Program-made: the position numbers and the translations under genes | Shown: in pieces, positions 27,974 through 37,488 of the stretch | Numbering within the stretch: position 1 is the stretch's first letter | How the letters are laid out: the number at the start of each line of letters is the position of its first letter | The notes under the pieces: model-generated | Database searches by the model: none | What the model was told of the DNA's origin: nothing | What the model saw: only the letters and a program-made list of their open reading frames with translations | Assembly: GCF_000953135.1 (NCBI RefSeq) | Contig: NZ_LN614827.1 | Coordinates: forward strand, 3,360,501-3,424,500 | Length of the DNA stretch: 64,000 nucleotides | From: Legionella fallonii LLAP-10 | GTDB lineage: Bacteria; Pseudomonadota; Gammaproteobacteria; Legionellales; Legionellaceae | Direction: 5' to 3'

Positions 27974-29207
27974 AGAAGAACAACCAGTGGATTCAGTGTT
28001 AACGCAAATACGTGATCCCAAAACAATACGCTTACAAGCCCACCGTATTTTAGATCTGGCGAAACAAGATCAATTGGAGCATTTTGCTCTCGATTTAGAA
28101 AAAATGACATCCACCGCCTCTTTTGTTATTGATGTAATTAAAGAACAATATCCTGATTTTAATATTCCCTACCATAGTCGTTGGCGACACTTTGAAGCGG
28201 GAAATGTAGCTCGAATTAGCGCGATGCAAAATAAACTATCATCGCTCTCGTCTGATGAATTGGGGAAAATCCTTTATGAGTTAGTGATCATCAGTGTGTT
28301 TCTGGATGCTGGAGCAGGTTCATCTTGGCGTTATTTTGATAAAGAAACGAATAAAGAATACAGCCGTTCCGAAGGGCTGGCTCTTGCCAGTTTAGCACTC
28401 TACCAAAGTGGTGCTTTTAGCCATGACTCAAAAAATCCTCTATGCGTTGATGCTCAAGGCTTACTGAACTTCAATGAACACGATTTACTGCAAGGATTTC
28501 AAGTCACCCCAACTAATCCTCTTGAAGGAGTTAAAGGACGTGTTGCCTTACTCAATCGTCTAGGTGCTACGTTGCAACAAAAGTCTCAATATTTCGGTAA
28601 CGAAGGCCGATTAGGGAACTTTTATTCTTATGTTAGTTCGTTAAATACCCATAACACGCTTTCAGCAACAACACTATTTCAAGCCGTTCTAAATGCCTTT
28701 AGCGACATATGGCCGGTACGATTAACATTTCATGATGTATCTTTAGGCGATGTATGGATTCATAATGCATTGAAAACAAACACCCCGGGCTCTGAATATG
28801 TCCCTTTTCATAAACTATCACAATGGCTATCTTACTCTCTCATTGAACCACTTGAGCAAGCAGGGATTAAAGTAACTGATTTAGAACAGCTTACGGGGTT
28901 ACCCGAATATAGGAATGGGGGATTACTCATTGATAGCGAACTATTACAGGTAAAAAATAAAAATCTTTTACTTCAAGCACAAGATCCAGGCTCCGAAGCC
29001 ATAGTCGAATGGCGAGCATTAACGGTCTCTTTGCTCGACGAAATTGCTGTACTAATCAGAAAACAGCTACATATGGATAGCTATTCCCTACCCCTAGCCA
29101 AAATCCTACAAGGAGGCACCTGGGAGGCAGGTCGTCGCATTGCCAAAATGAAGCGAGTACAAGGAACTCCTCCCATCCAAATCATTAGCGATGGAACCAT
29201 TTTTTAA
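27966..29207 (+). CDS. DUF1688 / URC4 uracil catabolism protein
   Basis: 413 residues from ATG 27966, which overlaps the URC1 stop (27971-27973) and has AAAGGACGGGG upstream; the earlier in-frame ATG at 27846 lies deep inside URC1. Conserved DUF1688 segments include 'YHSRWRHFEAG', 'DAGAGSSWRYFDKETNKEYSRSEGLA', 'GNFYSYV' and 'DVSLGDVWIHNAL', ending in 'REIGPPIQIISDGTIF'-like sequence (here 'GTPPIQIISDGTIF'). Yeast Urc4 is required for uracil use as nitrogen source; its reaction is not settled, but it probably acts on a ribosylated uracil derivative. Translationally coupled to URC1 and followed by upp. Confidence 0.9.
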   Translation: MNKEEQPVDSVLTQIRDPKTIRLQAHRILDLAKQDQLEHFALDLEKMTSTASFVIDVIKEQYPDFNIPYHSRWRHFEAGNVARISAMQNKLSSLSSDELGKILYELVIISVFLDAGAGSSWRYFDKETNKEYSRSEGLALASLALYQSGAFSHDSKNPLCVDAQGLLNFNEHDLLQGFQVTPTNPLEGVKGRVALLNRLGATLQQKSQYFGNEGRLGNFYSYVSSLNTHNTLSATTLFQAVLNAFSDIWPVRLTFHDVSLGDVWIHNALKTNTPGSEYVPFHKLSQWLSYSLIEPLEQAGIKVTDLEQLTGLPEYRNGGLLIDSELLQVKNKNLLLQAQDPGSEAIVEWRALTVSLLDEIAVLIRKQLHMDSYSLPLAKILQGGTWEAGRRIAKMKRVQGTPPIQIISDGTIF

Positions 29208-29329
29208 AGGAGGCCAGGTCATTGACCTAGGTATTGAGTTAAGGGGAAATTAGATAGTTATGAGCAAAAGGCCTTGAACTGCATTTAGGATAATCACGAT
29301 AAAAATTTGAGATTTCAAAAGGAGTAATA

Positions 29330-29974
29330 ATGGATAACCCAGGTGTTGTTGTAATCACTCATCCCCTCATTCAACATAAACTAACAATTATGCGAAAAAA
29401 GGACACAAGTACTGTTAAATTTCGCACACTAATGCATGAAGTCAGCATGTTACTCGCTTATGAAGTGACTCGCGATTTAGAGATAGAATTTGAAGAAATT
29501 GAAACTCCATTAGCGACTATGATGTCTCCTGTCTTAAAAGGTAAAAAACTAGTGTTTGTTTCTATATTACGTGCAGGCAATGGTCTGGTAGATGGCATGT
29601 TACAATTAGTTCCTACTGCTCGAATAGGACATATAGGCTTATATCGGGATCCCAAAACCTTAGAAGCTGTTGAATATTATTTTAAACTCCCCGAACACAC
29701 TCAAGATAGAGATGTTATTGTTGTTGATCCCATGCTCGCAACTGGAAACTCTGCGATTGCAGCAGTCAAAGAAATCAAAGCGATGAATCCTAAATCAATA
29801 AAATTCCTTTGTTTACTTGCCTCCCCTGAGGGTGTTGCGGCCTTTCACGAAGAACATCCAGATGTCACTATATACACAGCAGCTATAGATACAGAATTAA
29901 ATGAACACGGATATATAGTTCCTGGTTTGGGAGATGCCGGCGACAGACTTTATGGGACTAAGCTCGCTCATTAA
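29330..29974 (+). CDS. upp: Uracil phosphoribosyltransferase
   Basis: 214 residues. UPRT makes UMP from uracil and PRPP. The PRPP-binding loop is '[14 protein letters not shown]', the N-terminal active-site region has '[12 protein letters not shown]' and the uracil site is '[16 protein letters not shown]'. The expected Met-Leu variant of the loop is present. AAGGAG lies 8 nt before the ATG. It sits 122 bp after URC4, as in URC clusters where UPRT feeds UMP to the pathway (URC6 role). It may serve both salvage and catabolism. Confidence 0.95.
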   Translation: MDNPGVVVITHPLIQHKLTIMRKKDTSTVKFRTLMHEVSMLLAYEVTRDLEIEFEEIETPLATMMSPVLKGKKLVFVSILRAGNGLVDGMLQLVPTARIGHIGLYRDPKTLEAVEYYFKLPEHTQDRDVIVVDPMLATGNSAIAAVKEIKAMNPKSIKFLCLLASPEGVAAFHEEHPDVTIYTAAIDTELNEHGYIVPGLGDAGDRLYGTKLAH

Positions 29975-30002
29975 TCTCGCCACTAGTCTGAGTGCCAAAA
30001 TA

Positions 30003-30345
30003 GGTTGAATCATTTTGACTTATAAATGCCAGCTCAAGGGATAAATGAGGTAGATTTCCCCCTCTCCCTAACCCTCTCCCTCAAGGGAGAGGGAATAAAA
30101 AGAGAAATAGTACTTCAATGCCCCCAAAAGTCCCCTCAACCATGCAAGTTTCTTTTGCAAATCGATAATGAATCGCGGCAGAGGATAAGAAGTGGAGGAA
30201 TACGTCGATAGAACGAAAAGTCCCTTCGCCCGCGCAAGGAGTTATGTTTGGAAATCGATAATAAATCGCGGGAGAGGGTTAGGGAGAGGGCCTCAGATAG
30301 CTTTTTAGTTCTTAACCTAACAGCCATGAGGCATTTTGACCCAAC
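30003..30345. repeat. Inverted-repeat element R2, copy 2 (diverged)
   Basis: The order of words is as in 8452-8698: 'AAATGAGGTAGATTTCCCC', 'CCCTCTCCCT', 'CCTTCGCCCGCG', 'AATCGCGGGAGAGGG', 'TTAGTTCTTAACC', then a GACCCAAC end. The left terminus has drifted (GGTTGAATCATTTTGAC). An internal duplication makes this copy about 100 bp longer. Confidence 0.65.
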
Positions 30346-30388
30346 ATACCTTTTATTGACTCAAGAGCCCAATTTACTTTCTACCGTA

Positions 30389-30490
30389 AAATTAACGTCA
30401 GTTTCGGATAAGGAGGCTAGTGTCTAGCATCTCACCAGCACGAACGATTCACATGTAGGTAACATTCTTATCCGAAACTGACATTAATTT
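30389..30490. repeat. Palindromic mini-element R5 (MITE-like)
   Basis: 24-bp inverted ends at 30389-30412 and 30467-30490 (23 of 24 paired) contain TTAACGTCAGTTTCGGATAAG. The element is 102 bp with no coding frame. Single ends occur at 44565-44587 and 46087-46112. Confidence 0.75.
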
Positions 30491-30503
30491 AAGAATACCG
30501 TTG

Positions 30504-30590
30504 CCATCCAGAAACTTGCGCCGAAGGCTCCCCTGAGCGCGGCACAATGCGCCTTGAGGGAGATCCTTCGCTGTACTCAGGATGACAACA
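30504..30590 (+). repeat. Dispersed repeat R3, copy 3
   Basis: Contains 'GCGGCACAATGCGCC', 'GGAGATCCTTCGCTG' and 'CTCAGGATGACA'. With R2 copy 2 and R5 it fills the 636-bp gap 29975-30610, in which I see no gene. Confidence 0.6.
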
Positions 30591-30610
30591 TAATAGGCGG
30601 AGAAGATCGC

Positions 30611-33600
30611 TTAAATTTTAAAACTCAACTCTTCTACGTTTTCCTCTGTCTCTACAGGAATAACCTCCGCAACATCCTTGAAAAATCCGGGGCGAGATGG
30701 TCTTTTTGTTACAAACTGTTCCAATTCGATCACTACATCAGAATGACAATCATGCTCTTTAACCTGCTCAGCATTTAATGGTTCAAGCTCATTAATTGCT
30801 GCGGCATAGTCAAAAGCTGTATTATTATAATCTTCGCTATCAAGATTCTTACTTGAAACATTAAAATAATTAGTTCCACTTATAAAATTAAGTGTGGCTT
30901 TTACTCCATTAAGGACAGCGAAATATCCAGCAACTATTCCATCAACGACATCACGACAGAATTTAATAAATGAATACGTAAAGTTTGAAACATTAGTACC
31001 CCACCATAAGGGTCGTAAAATGTGTGAATTAACTCGTTGCAACGCTTTAACAATGTGCTGATTGGAATCTGCATTGACTTGCCCCGCAGCGGCCATTCCA
31101 TTTTTAATACCTTGAATATAAAATATTTTTCGTGAAAAACCGCTAAAAAAGTTATAGTCACTACCTATTCTAATGTCACGTAACTCTTCAGAGACTCTAT
31201 TAATCAGTTTAGGATCTGTATCTCTTCCCTCTAGCCCTTTGCGATCTTGTTGATGATAATAACAATGGCAATCTAGAACTTCCTCAAAAAGATCTTTAAT
31301 CTGCTCCATCATTTTTCTAGCAGGCAATTTTTCTAGGGCATCCGTTTTTACGTCTTCCGGTAGTACTAAAAACTGGTTAATCAACGCCTCTTTATCCTGT
31401 CTTCTGATCACGTCGATAAAGGCCAACAACTGCTTCGCTTCTTCTGCAGGTTTTGCTTTATTCATCGCCTCAAACAATACTGTAATGTCCTGTTCGTCAA
31501 GAAATCCTATTACTTCATCAATGACAGCAATAAATCGCTGGTGAAATAGTATAGGTGTCATACTATTAGCCACAGATGCAATCACCTTAGTTGTATCAAG
31601 AGCATTTTCAGATTGCCTTATCTGTGACTCAATATAATCCATTAAAGAGTCAGCTCGTTCATCCATAGGAGTAATTGCACTCAGACTAGGATCACTAGTT
31701 CTAATAATCTCAAAAATGGATTGTTTATCCAAAGAAGAAATACCTTGAGCCAACATTTTATCAACAAGCAAAGCCACATGCTCTGGAACATTAATATAAG
31801 CCATTAACAAGGAGAAATCCTGAGTATTTAAGACATCCTTCATCAAATCGCTAAAAGCAGAACCTCTAAAAAAAGCAGTTAAACTAATTTTTTCCACTTC
31901 TTTAGCTAATATTTCAGCAGAGTCAGCTGCTTTCGTTTGGGGATGAACAATGTCTTTCAAAACGAATTTTGATTCTTCAGGGACTAATTGATTGATTAAC
32001 GTCAGTGCGGTTTGTTTTTTCTGCTCATTATCCTGTTCCCAAAGTGTGCCCAATATATTTGAATTTCTGATAATGAACTCATTCAATGTCTTATCATCTT
32101 TTGACATAGAAAGAAATTGCTCTTTATTCACATCATCATTGATAAAACTAGCCAAAATAGGCAGTAAGCGATGCGATACTAATTGCGCATATTTACCTTG
32201 TACCGCCGGATCTAATGCAGCCAAAGGACTAGCAGCAATCTCCGCAGCAAAGCCACTCAACGATTGAGTCGTTCGAGTCAATGCTTGTTCAGACCCCAAA
32301 TATTCAGTATCGAAGTGTTTATTTAATAACTCCAATAAGTCCTCAGAAGACAGTTCAGACGCCCCATTTGCTTTGGCCTTATCAATTAAGGCTCGAGCCA
32401 CAGGCAACATTTCTCTCTGATCCTCAGTTATTTTAGTCTTTAATTGCAACCATTGGTCATAAGGAAGCATGATTGAAATAGTGTTAAGAAAAGCGTCACT
32501 ACGTAATAAATCAGCAACAGCCGTATCATACAAATATTCCGGTTTTAAACTCCATGATGTAAAGGAAAACAATTTTCTAGCTAAAAGACTAGTAATGCTT
32601 TTTTGCATAATTTCTTGTAGTTTCTGGGCAAAAAATGCCTTACTCTCCTCAATCTGCTTGGGTATATCGATAGGCGAAGGTAAAGGGCTAGAACAAAGTT
32701 TTGAAAAAATAAAGCGGGGTAATTCTTCTTTATTATTTTGCATCATAGCCAATAATTCCTTTCCATGCTCCTTGATTAATTGTTTAATTTTCAAGAGATC
32801 AGAGGCTTCATTGAATAATTTGTCTCGACTTTCCAAAGGATAAGTATTCACGAGTACAGGGACTAGCTGTTGCTGAATGAGAGTACTCAATCGAACAAGG
32901 CGCGCTTCATCCAATGATTGGAGTAAATTCCCGGTAGTCTCTAGTTGTAGCGTATTGAATTCGTTTAATAAATTTTCTACCGCCTCATCCAGTCGCTCAC
33001 ATCCATCAATTTTAAAGTAACTCGTTAATTCAGATAATAAAGACTCTGGAGAACTTTCTAACTCTTCATTAATTATCTTGGTCAGGTAATGATGCACGAA
33101 CAATTGAGCATTCTGTTCTTTACCAAGAGCCTGAGCTATACGTTTCACATTTGGATAAGTGATAAAAGAAGAGAGATGTTTGAGAAAATCTCCCTTTAAA
33201 TAATTTCCCAAGTGAAGAGATAACTCTGCCTGAGATTTAGGATTATGAAGTAGAGTTTTTTCTGGTTCGCGAGCTAATACGCCCTGAATTTGCAACAGGC
33301 TCTTAGGATAATTTACGATGTCTTTAATAGACAAATCATCTAAACCTGGAATTTGTTGTAACAAAGCGAGTACAGTCGCTTCAAATTGAGCCCCGCCACC
33401 GGCTAAAATTGCCGTTATGGTTTTCGTATTAGTCTTAAGTAAAGTGACTAAGTGAGGAAAAGCAGCTAAGGCAGCAGCAACTTTTTCTTTTTTAGAGTCA
33501 GTAACCATTTTAACTAGAAGCGGCTCAATGCATTTTTTCTGATGCATTGCAAACTCATCTAATACTTCTTGTTTCACATAGGACTCTAAGTTCTTTGTAA

Positions 33601-36592
33601 TATGAGATGTTACTCCAGTGACTTTGCGGACTAGCCAATTATTAAATTCCAATGCTGAAGACAAATTGGAAATAATATCTTTAAAGCTTGTTTTTGACAG
33701 AATTTTTATATAAACATCATCCGCATGCTTTGGCGATGTTTCATGTTGCTCGGCGGTTCTTGTTCCGAACCAGGAATACTGATACATCTTCCAAGCAGCC
33801 GGTATCCGTTTCACCGCGTAATAGCACTCAGAGAGAAAATTAAGTATATGACCTAAGAAAGAAATGAATATTGATATGCTATAGGGTTTATTAATACGCT
33901 CTATTTCCTGATTAATACCTTCCATCACATAACTGACAACGCGAGTCAATTGCGCACGACTAAGCTCAAGTTGGTGGCTGTTTTTATTATTTATTTCACG
34001 AAGAGCCTGAGCAATATACTTCAATACATGTCGTTTTAAATGCTCCGGATTTAACGTATCGTCCTCACCTTGATTGGCATGAATCCAAGCAATTATTTTT
34101 TTACTAACATTCTGTCCCAAAATCTGAATAGATTCTTCATTGAATTGTTCTTGAGATTTGAATAATGCGGGATAATAATCATCACTTTGCAAATTATCCA
34201 GATCAAATACCCCATTCTCACCTCGCCCTAAACTATGAATATAAGCAGGTTCAATAGTGTCATCTAAGCCACGATTTCGGCCTATTCCCTGAATTTGTGT
34301 CTCAGGGCTATTAGTAGGACTTAATCTATGTTCTGCAATATTAATTACAGTATGTAAATTTCTATCACTAAATCCTTCTGTTTTTTTGTTACTAACATAG
34401 ACGCCAATAAAACCTAGCCTAACATAATTGTCCGCGACTTCTTCTGAAATATTTAAATAATTGGGAGTAAATGCAGTTTCAGAAGAGGTATCGTTCAAAA
34501 TTTCTAAAGAAGTATGTTTTCTTTTTTTTGCGTCACTGACTGGGATGCCATTATGATCGTATAAATTATAAGTTCTCTGCTCTAATCCAGAAAATGGACA
34601 TGATTCTTTCACCGGAGTTTCTGCATCACTCATCCCGGCCATCAAGCCCATTATTAAGTGAGAATCGGTATAAGTCGCAAAATTTCTGGAAAATCGGTCA
34701 TCTTTCCGCTTTATTTTATTCACTAAGCCATCATATAAAGACCAATTATCAATAAAATCTTCTAAATCTTTCTCATTTTCCTCTGGAGAACCTGTAAAAG
34801 TCCCATTGAGCATACTGTTCATCACTTTAGATAAACCAGCGAGTAACTCACCTAAAGCATGAGCCCCATCTGCATCAATTTCCTTTGCTAATTTTTGTTG
34901 ATAATAGTCTGCTGTTCTTAATGCAAATTGACTAATCACCATCTGTTTAAAAGCCTTCATGTCCTTCTTACGCAAGCGATTATGTTCTATCTCATCAAGT
35001 CCGGTAATATCAGTCAAAACATATTCAATCAGATTATGAAATATGTTATCTCGCAATTGTTGCCTCAAGCTTTTATTCATTAAGCTATTGCCAATCTCAT
35101 ATTCATCTTCTTTTAATGAGCTCAAATAATTATTTCTTTTATCCCTCTTATCCTCACTAACTACTTCAGCTTCAGCATCAGGTATTCCAAAAAAACGAGC
35201 AACGTCTTCTCTTTCAATTAGGTTACCATTACGGTATACGATGCTCTTATCTGAGTAAGGTTGTTCTAAAGCATGACAAAAATTAACTAAGTCTTCATTA
35301 TCATCAATGATACAAAGCATTTTTCTTGCTGCAGGAACCTGAAAACGCCAACGTACATTTTCCTCACTCTCTTTACGATAATAATAAAAAGGTAAGTCTT
35401 CAACTAAAGACACGGCAGCAGAGCTTTGCTCTTCTTGAATGGAGTTAGTTAAGCTCAGCAAAATACCATTGAATATAGTGTTCCAAAAATCAGCCGTCCA
35501 AAAACGAAAATCTTTCAATTGATTTCTATCAGAAACATTGCGTGCATGATGAGTTAATAATCGAGGGAATTGCCCTTGGCCTGCTTGCTGCTTTTGACCG
35601 CTGGACATGATAGCCACTGGTTTATTACCAGATAACTCATAGGTTTCTTTATTAGGAGTAGCGCTTAAAAACATCGATAGTTTTTGTTTCGCTAATTCAA
35701 TTAAACGAACTCGGCGACGCTCTACTTGCATAATCAAATGTTGTTCATCAAATACTAAAAACGTCTGCTCTGGATCTGCATCGATTAGCTCCTGATAATG
35801 TTCATCGAGAAGATGCTCCGCGGAACCAATAATTATGCTCTTTTTACCAGAGGGTTGCGCCATAGACTTCATTGCCGCTTTGGCTTGAGAATCCGGCTCT
35901 TTTTCCCCTAAGGTAAGTATGCTAGTAACAAAATTATCCGGTAATAAACGCTTTAAATCTTTTTTGAATTGCCCGACTAACTTACCTGGAATAGCAAAGA
36001 CCCCATTATTATCTGAGAGAGATAAAATCAGCATCCAAAGAGCTTGAACAAAGGTTTTCCCTGTACCAGTAGCTAAAGCAACTAATAAAGCACTAATATC
36101 TTCTTCTGACTGAATTTTTTCAATAATATTATGCAAGGTTACAAGGTGAGTACGATACAAATCGACTTTTCCTATACCACCTATTACATACTGCTCATTA
36201 ATTCTACTGCTTACTACCGATTTACCACCAGCCCTAGGAACTTCCAAGATAAACTCTTGATTGGCTAGTAAATTAAGCACTTCTTCATCGTCATAGTCAG
36301 CAATTTTTTTAACTACTGAGTTTGTAACTACGTTTAGGGGACGAGACAATTGAACGTTGAAGGTATTATTGTTTCCGGGAGTCAAAACTAATCGATAATT
36401 AACATTATTAATTAAGACAACTTGATCATATGTTTGGTTCGCTATAGCCTGATTACATAACTCTTCAAGACTCATTCCACTGGAAGCGGTATTAAATACT
36501 CTGGTTTTAAAGAAATCGAGAGCAGTATAAGCCAAGTATACTGCCTGAGCAGAAGCCAATAATTTCTTTTTGCTGTTGTCAGTTAATTTCAT
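30611..36592 (-). CDS. Giant DExH helicase-like protein, probable Dot/Icm effector
   Basis: 1993 residues. The N-terminal third has SF2 helicase motifs in order: Walker A 'ATGTGKT' (174-180), motif II 'DEQH' (282-285), motif III 'SATP' (310-313), and near residue 780 'QIQGIGRNRG', which fits motif VI. The spacing between the lobes is far longer than usual, so large insertions are present. The remaining ~1100 residues are helical, without a family I recognise, with possible membrane or amphipathic segments near the C-terminus. The last residues, 'ETEENVEELSFKI', are a classic E-block-like tail. There is no restriction-modification partner nearby. The upstream region has a PmrA-like box. The likely role is an injected protein acting on nucleic acid or as a remodelling ATPase; the target is unknown. 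Confidence 0.7.
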   Translation of the reverse strand: MKLTDNSKKKLLASAQAVYLAYTALDFFKTRVFNTASSGMSLEELCNQAIANQTYDQVVLINNVNYRLVLTPGNNNTFNVQLSRPLNVVTNSVVKKIADYDDEEVLNLLANQEFILEVPRAGGKSVVSSRINEQYVIGGIGKVDLYRTHLVTLHNIIEKIQSEEDISALLVALATGTGKTFVQALWMLILSLSDNNGVFAIPGKLVGQFKKDLKRLLPDNFVTSILTLGEKEPDSQAKAAMKSMAQPSGKKSIIIGSAEHLLDEHYQELIDADPEQTFLVFDEQHLIMQVERRRVRLIELAKQKLSMFLSATPNKETYELSGNKPVAIMSSGQKQQAGQGQFPRLLTHHARNVSDRNQLKDFRFWTADFWNTIFNGILLSLTNSIQEEQSSAAVSLVEDLPFYYYRKESEENVRWRFQVPAARKMLCIIDDNEDLVNFCHALEQPYSDKSIVYRNGNLIEREDVARFFGIPDAEAEVVSEDKRDKRNNYLSSLKEDEYEIGNSLMNKSLRQQLRDNIFHNLIEYVLTDITGLDEIEHNRLRKKDMKAFKQMVISQFALRTADYYQQKLAKEIDADGAHALGELLAGLSKVMNSMLNGTFTGSPEENEKDLEDFIDNWSLYDGLVNKIKRKDDRFSRNFATYTDSHLIMGLMAGMSDAETPVKESCPFSGLEQRTYNLYDHNGIPVSDAKKRKHTSLEILNDTSSETAFTPNYLNISEEVADNYVRLGFIGVYVSNKKTEGFSDRNLHTVINIAEHRLSPTNSPETQIQGIGRNRGLDDTIEPAYIHSLGRGENGVFDLDNLQSDDYYPALFKSQEQFNEESIQILGQNVSKKIIAWIHANQGEDDTLNPEHLKRHVLKYIAQALREINNKNSHQLELSRAQLTRVVSYVMEGINQEIERINKPYSISIFISFLGHILNFLSECYYAVKRIPAAWKMYQYSWFGTRTAEQHETSPKHADDVYIKILSKTSFKDIISNLSSALEFNNWLVRKVTGVTSHITKNLESYVKQEVLDEFAMHQKKCIEPLLVKMVTDSKKEKVAAALAAFPHLVTLLKTNTKTITAILAGGGAQFEATVLALLQQIPGLDDLSIKDIVNYPKSLLQIQGVLAREPEKTLLHNPKSQAELSLHLGNYLKGDFLKHLSSFITYPNVKRIAQALGKEQNAQLFVHHYLTKIINEELESSPESLLSELTSYFKIDGCERLDEAVENLLNEFNTLQLETTGNLLQSLDEARLVRLSTLIQQQLVPVLVNTYPLESRDKLFNEASDLLKIKQLIKEHGKELLAMMQNNKEELPRFIFSKLCSSPLPSPIDIPKQIEESKAFFAQKLQEIMQKSITSLLARKLFSFTSWSLKPEYLYDTAVADLLRSDAFLNTISIMLPYDQWLQLKTKITEDQREMLPVARALIDKAKANGASELSSEDLLELLNKHFDTEYLGSEQALTRTTQSLSGFAAEIAASPLAALDPAVQGKYAQLVSHRLLPILASFINDDVNKEQFLSMSKDDKTLNEFIIRNSNILGTLWEQDNEQKKQTALTLINQLVPEESKFVLKDIVHPQTKAADSAEILAKEVEKISLTAFFRGSAFSDLMKDVLNTQDFSLLMAYINVPEHVALLVDKMLAQGISSLDKQSIFEIIRTSDPSLSAITPMDERADSLMDYIESQIRQSENALDTTKVIASVANSMTPILFHQRFIAVIDEVIGFLDEQDITVLFEAMNKAKPAEEAKQLLAFIDVIRRQDKEALINQFLVLPEDVKTDALEKLPARKMMEQIKDLFEEVLDCHCYYHQQDRKGLEGRDTDPKLINRVSEELRDIRIGSDYNFFSGFSRKIFYIQGIKNGMAAAGQVNADSNQHIVKALQRVNSHILRPLWWGTNVSNFTYSFIKFCRDVVDGIVAGYFAVLNGVKATLNFISGTNYFNVSSKNLDSEDYNNTAFDYAAAINELEPLNAEQVKEHDCHSDVVIELEQFVTKRPSRPGFFKDVAEVIPVETEENVEELSFKI

Positions 36593-36625
36593 AGCGCCTA
36601 ATAAATTTTGAGAATAATGCGCGAA

Positions 36626-36658
36626 ATTATAACAGACTAGTCTTAATAAAATCTTAAG
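36626..36658 (-). promoter_or_regulatory. PmrA-like box and -10 element for the giant helicase gene
   Basis: On the minus strand, CTTAAGATT-TT-ATTAAGACT (36658-36639) matches 14 of 18 PmrA consensus positions. After 7 bp follows a perfect TATAAT (36631-36626). The box partly overlaps the terminator of the upstream gene. Confidence 0.45.
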
Positions 36659-36684
36659 GTTTTATTAATGAACCTTAAGATTTT
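36648..36684 (-). terminator. Rho-independent terminator of the VirK-like gene
   Basis: Perfect 14-bp arms AAAATCTTAAGGTT (36648-36661) and AACCTTAAGATTTT (36671-36684) enclose a 9-nt loop, and the minus-strand transcript runs into TTTTATT. It lies 70 bp past the VirK-like stop and just upstream of the helicase gene. Confidence 0.7.
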
Positions 36685-36753
36685 GCATAAAGTAAAACTG
36701 AAAGTGTCATCGTTTAGTTATCGAAACGATATTCTATAGACCTCTAAAAGATC

Positions 36754-37245
36754 TTATGAAAAATTAAATAACACCAAACCATTGTTATCTTGACCGTTAC
36801 TAATATTACAAAGCCAATCAACAACTAATCGTTGTTTTTTCAAAATAGGATCAAAAAAATCCACATGAAGAGTCGCTGTGTTATCCTCAAAAACACTTAA
36901 ACGACCAGTTAGAGTTAAAAACTCCCCTGATGGATGCTCTATAGAAATTTTCATGGACGTGGTTACAGTATCGATGAATTGATTATTAATGCTGTCTTTG
37001 GCATGAAAATAGTGAGTAAAATTAAATCGTGTTGTAGCCCCTTCTAGCCTTCTCATCACTTGAGTTTGAATTGCCGGTTCAGTTACTAGACAATTATCAA
37101 AGTGAATAATAGCCCTCACATCATCGCCATTCTCAACGGCTTGTACTAGTTGAGGAAAATTAATGATATTAGTGGTCAGTGCATTTGCATTAGTTAATAA
37201 AAGTAGTGATAAAGCAGCAGCTACAATTGATTGCCAAATTCTCAT
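36754..37245 (-). CDS. Exported VirK-like protein
   Basis: 163 residues from ATG 37245, which has GGAGGA 6 nt upstream; the in-frame ATG nine codons earlier has none. A signal peptide (MRIWQSIVAAALSLLLLTNANA) is followed by 'FPQLVQAVENGDDVRAIIHFDNCLV', the pattern of the VirK family (PF06903), which occurs in Agrobacterium next to virulence genes and in Legionella. Two Cys (in 'DNCLV' and 'WLCNI') may form a disulfide. Function unknown. Single gene with its own terminator. Confidence 0.65.
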   Translation of the reverse strand: MRIWQSIVAAALSLLLLTNANALTTNIINFPQLVQAVENGDDVRAIIHFDNCLVTEPAIQTQVMRRLEGATTRFNFTHYFHAKDSINNQFIDTVTTSMKISIEHPSGEFLTLTGRLSVFEDNTATLHVDFFDPILKKQRLVVDWLCNISNGQDNNGLVLFNFS

Positions 37246-37488
37246 TTGTATCCTCCGTGATTCTATTTTCATTTATGCTCTCTTCATTGCATGGCAATGA
37301 TGACCAAAATCCTATATCTATCAACCGAAGAAAAATATATATTAAGTCTATAAATTATATATCGGTTTTGCTACTTTTTCCCTTTTATTTAGACATATTA
37401 CGAAAATTCGTTAATAATAGCTATAAACAACATGCCAGTTTGGTCCCAATCGAAACTGATTAGATTTCTTGTATAACTCAGAGGAAAA

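Noticed and set aside
30026..30327. Short open frames on both strands
   Set aside because: All lie inside repeat R2 copy 2, whose GC-rich words keep frames open by chance.
37206..37463. 85-codon plus-strand open frame before dedA
   Set aside because: It starts inside the VirK-like signal peptide region and lacks a ribosome binding site.
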